DNA from: Nocardia cyriacigeorgica
GTDB taxonomy: Bacteria; Actinomycetota; Actinomycetes; Mycobacteriales; Mycobacteriaceae
DNA length: 63,026 nt
Assembly (NCBI RefSeq): GCF_005863245.1
Contig: NZ_VBUT01000016.1
Span: 1 to 63,026 of the forward strand
Direction of reading: 5' to 3'
A model generated the notes under the pieces. It was not told the DNA's origin. It did no database searches and was given only the letters and a program-made list of their open reading frames with translations. Shown piece by piece: positions 61,442-63,026 of this stretch (its first letter is position 1; every line of letters starts with the position of its first letter). A program made the translations under genes and the position numbers.

Positions 61442-61545
61442 GGGGCTCCTTCGCGATCGCGTTCCTCCTTCCGAACGCCCGACCCGGTTCCGGTATTTCG
61501 CCTGGCTCACGAACGCGACCTCGTGCGCCTGCGGGACGCAATAAC

Positions 61546-61559
61546 TTACCAGTGGGTAA
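61546..61559. promoter_or_regulatory. Possible TetR-type operator
   Basis: TTACCAGTGGGTAA has perfect TTACC/GGTAA arms around a 4-base centre. It lies between the divergent LLM and SDR genes, 57 bases before the SDR ATG. Confidence 0.4.
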
Positions 61560-61615
61560 ATTACGGTATGGTCAATTCGCTAGGATCGTGGATGCCGACC
61601 ACCGAGAGGACTCCG

Positions 61616-62470
61616 ATGGCAACCGGACGTGCAGGAACGGCCCTTCTCAACCCGCCCGCGCTGGTGCGGACGCTCACCTCACTGTTGCGATCGGGCGGCG
61701 AGGAAAGCATCGCGGGAAAGACCGTCCTGCTCACCGGCGCGTCATCGGGAGTGGGCAAGGTCGCGGCGCACAAACTCGGCGCACACGGCGCGAACCTCGT
61801 GCTGGTGGCGCGTGGGGAGCAGGCCCTGTGCGAGGTCCGCGATGCCGTCCGCGCCGCCGGCGGAAAGGCCGAGGCGCTGGTGTGCGACCTGTCCGACGGT
61901 GCCGCGGTCGACGCGCTCGCCGAACAGGTCGGCGCCGAAGTGGGCAAGGTGGACGTGCTCATCAACAATGCCGGCCGTTCGATCCGCCGCCGCGCCGGCG
62001 ATGCCACCGACCGCTTCCACGACTACGAACGCACCATGGCCCTGAACTACTTCGGCGCCACCCGGCTCACCATGGCGCTGCTGCCCTCGATGCTCGCGGC
62101 CCGCGACGGGCACATCATCAACATCGCGACCTGGGGAGTCGCCGCCGGATCGATGCCGATGTTCACCGCCTACCACGCGTCCAAGGCCGCGCTCGGCGCG
62201 TTCGGGCGCAGCCTCGGCGCGGAGACGCGGCCGCAGGGCGTGCACGTCACCACCATCGGCTACCCGCTGGTGCGCACGGAGATGATCGCCCCGACCGCCA
62301 AGTACGAGGCGGCGCCCGCGCTGTCGGCCGAGGCGGCCGCCGACTGGATCCTCACCGCCATCCGCACCCGTCCCGTCGAGCTCTATCCGCGCTACGGACG
62401 CCTGTTGCAGGCGATCGGCACCGTGTCACCCCGTGCGGTGGACACCCTGATCTGGCGAATGGGCATCTGA
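61616..62470 (+). CDS. SDR oxidoreductase
   Basis: A 284-residue short-chain dehydrogenase with a 35-residue N-terminal extension (MATGRAGTALLNPPALVRTLTSLLRSG). Motifs are TGASSGVGKVAAHKLGAHGANLVLVARGE, NNAG, Ser-like NIATWG...YHASK, and YPLVRTEMIAPT. The catalytic Ser position reads IATWGVAAGSMPMFTAYHASK, with Thr or Ser nearby. Similar proteins are fused to or placed beside FadD ligases in mycobacteria. GAGAGGA precedes the ATG by 5 bases. It is the last protein gene before the rRNA operon. Confidence 0.85.
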   Translation: MATGRAGTALLNPPALVRTLTSLLRSGGEESIAGKTVLLTGASSGVGKVAAHKLGAHGANLVLVARGEQALCEVRDAVRAAGGKAEALVCDLSDGAAVDALAEQVGAEVGKVDVLINNAGRSIRRRAGDATDRFHDYERTMALNYFGATRLTMALLPSMLAARDGHIINIATWGVAAGSMPMFTAYHASKAALGAFGRSLGAETRPQGVHVTTIGYPLVRTEMIAPTAKYEAAPALSAEAAADWILTAIRTRPVELYPRYGRLLQAIGTVSPRAVDTLIWRMGI

Positions 62471-62549
62471 GTTTCACCCGGCGGAACCCCCGGTGCGCGG
62501 ACCTCATCGCAGGGTGTTCGGTGATCCACGAAATTGATCTTGATGGCCT

Positions 62550-62569
62550 GGGTCACATTCGTGTGATCC
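62550..62569 (+). terminator. Weak stem-loop after the SDR gene
   Basis: GGGTCACA and TGTGATCC pair, with one G-T, around TTCG. A stable tetraloop hairpin, but there is no U tail. Confidence 0.35.
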
Positions 62570-62633
62570 GAGCCGTCGGACGGGCACGGCTCGCACCCGC
62601 TGACCTGCGCAAATGCCAACGCGACCAGGGGAT

Positions 62634-62662
62634 TTGACGAAGCGTTCGCCGCCGCGTAACTT
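62634..62662 (+). promoter_or_regulatory. rrn promoter, distal copy
   Basis: A -35 box TTGACG and a -10 box TAACTT are separated by exactly 17 bases. Confidence 0.7.
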
Positions 62663-62761
62663 ATTCCAGGTCAGAGCGACACGGACACCGACCCGGAGCC
62701 CCGAGGGCCTGGGAAACGAGGTAGGACGAGGAGCGCCTGACAAGCCGGTCGAAGAGCGGAT

Positions 62762-62789
62762 TTGACTCTGAGCCACTGATCGGTAAGCT
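62762..62789 (+). promoter_or_regulatory. rrn promoter, proximal copy
   Basis: A -35 box TTGACT and a -10 box TAAGCT are separated by 16 bases, followed by AGGAACCCTG, 128 bases downstream of the first promoter. Confidence 0.6.
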
Positions 62790-62849
62790 AGGAACCCTGC
62801 CTCACTGAAGCCCCTGGTCGAAAAGCCGGGTCGGATGTGTGTGCGTGTG

Positions 62850-62872
62850 TTCTTTGAGAACTCAATAGTGTG
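62850..62872 (+). promoter_or_regulatory. rrn leader antitermination/processing element
   Basis: The stretch around TTTGAGAACTCAATAGTGTG is the conserved boxA-type leader found upstream of 16S rRNA in mycolate actinobacteria. Confidence 0.75.
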
Positions 62873-63026
62873 TCGATGAATGTCAGTGCCAATTATTGTA
62901 TTGGTTCCGGCCCCTCATACCCCCGTGTGTTGCGGGTCGGACATTTTGAATGTCAGCAATTTTTGCTGGTGTTCGGTTTTGCTGGGTTTTCGGACTCTAG
63001 TTTAGATACTTTTGATTGCGCCCTTC

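Larger units (their letters stand above)
62471..63026 (+). other. rRNA operon promoter and pre-16S leader region
   Basis: No protein gene is supported here. Two sigma-70-type promoters are visible (listed separately). After 62850 the sequence becomes unusually AT-rich, and TTCTTTGAGAACTCAATAGT at about 62850 matches the antitermination/processing leader that precedes 16S rRNA in mycobacteria and Nocardia. The mature 16S start is not reached. Confidence 0.8.

Overview
The window is GC-rich DNA from a mycolate actinobacterium, most likely Nocardia or a close relative of Rhodococcus. The evidence is an orphan EspG-type ESX protein, a DUF222/13E12 protein, several F420-type LLM oxidoreductases, mycofactocin-coupled SDRs, an IdeR iron box, a PapA-type acyltransferase, an actinobacterial steroid-ring degradation set, and an rRNA-operon leader with tandem promoters at the right edge. 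No 16S sequence proper is reached. There are no tRNA genes, no CRISPR array and no intact insertion sequence; one short transposase remnant lies near 3.25 kb.

Layout. 0-4.3 kb: partial DUF222 protein, an MDR reductase and an LLM oxidoreductase joined into one frame by an apparent 1-base deletion, an IS remnant, and a glycosyltransferase with an 11-G tract. 4.4-20 kb: mostly housekeeping or accessory genes (membrane protein, SLC13-type permease, M20 peptidase with YfcC-type carrier, KhtTU-like K+/H+ antiporter, EspG, VOC protein, GNAT, double Lrp, DoxX, TerD, phytoene-desaturase-like flavoprotein). 20-36.5 kb: membrane-anchored binding protein, PQQ-type sugar dehydrogenase, MHS transporter with an LLM enzyme, SRPBCC-AMP ligase, metallophosphoesterase, PapA-like protein, siderophore-interacting protein with IdeR box, M50-like protease, PucR regulator with a stand-alone copy of its sensor domain, DUF3558 lipoprotein, and a DoxX-like protein with fourteen 11-residue repeats. 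36.7-59.2 kb: a steroid catabolic island. 59.3-62.5 kb: hydrolase with a Cys nucleophile, LLM enzyme, SDR. 62.5-63.0 kb: rrn promoters and leader.

The steroid island holds kshA and kshB (9-alpha hydroxylase and its reductase), kstD, a delta5-3-ketosteroid isomerase, hsaA, hsaB, hsaC and hsaD, a Baeyer-Villiger monooxygenase, an HSL-type esterase, three mycofactocin-coupled SDRs and one ordinary SDR, a MaoC-like pair, two small alpha/beta-barrel proteins, two MFS pumps, and PadR and IclR regulators. Together these could carry a C21 steroid (pregnenolone or progesterone type) through isomerisation, Baeyer-Villiger conversion of the side chain to a 17-acetate, ester cleavage, 17-OH oxidation, ring B opening, ring A aromatisation and meta-cleavage. 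The individual enzyme calls are strong; the substrate is inferred.

A 15-bp palindrome close to TCCCGGTCAGCGGGA recurs in nearly every promoter region of this island: kshB/SDR, hsaD, MFS, kstD/BVMO, hsaB/padR, kshA, SDR/maoC, and weakly before the esterase. The site before kshA and the site between kshB and the SDR operon are the same 15-mer on opposite strands. This suggests one local regulon, probably controlled by the IclR protein encoded inside the island. The regulon and its link to the BVMO branch are the most interesting observations here.
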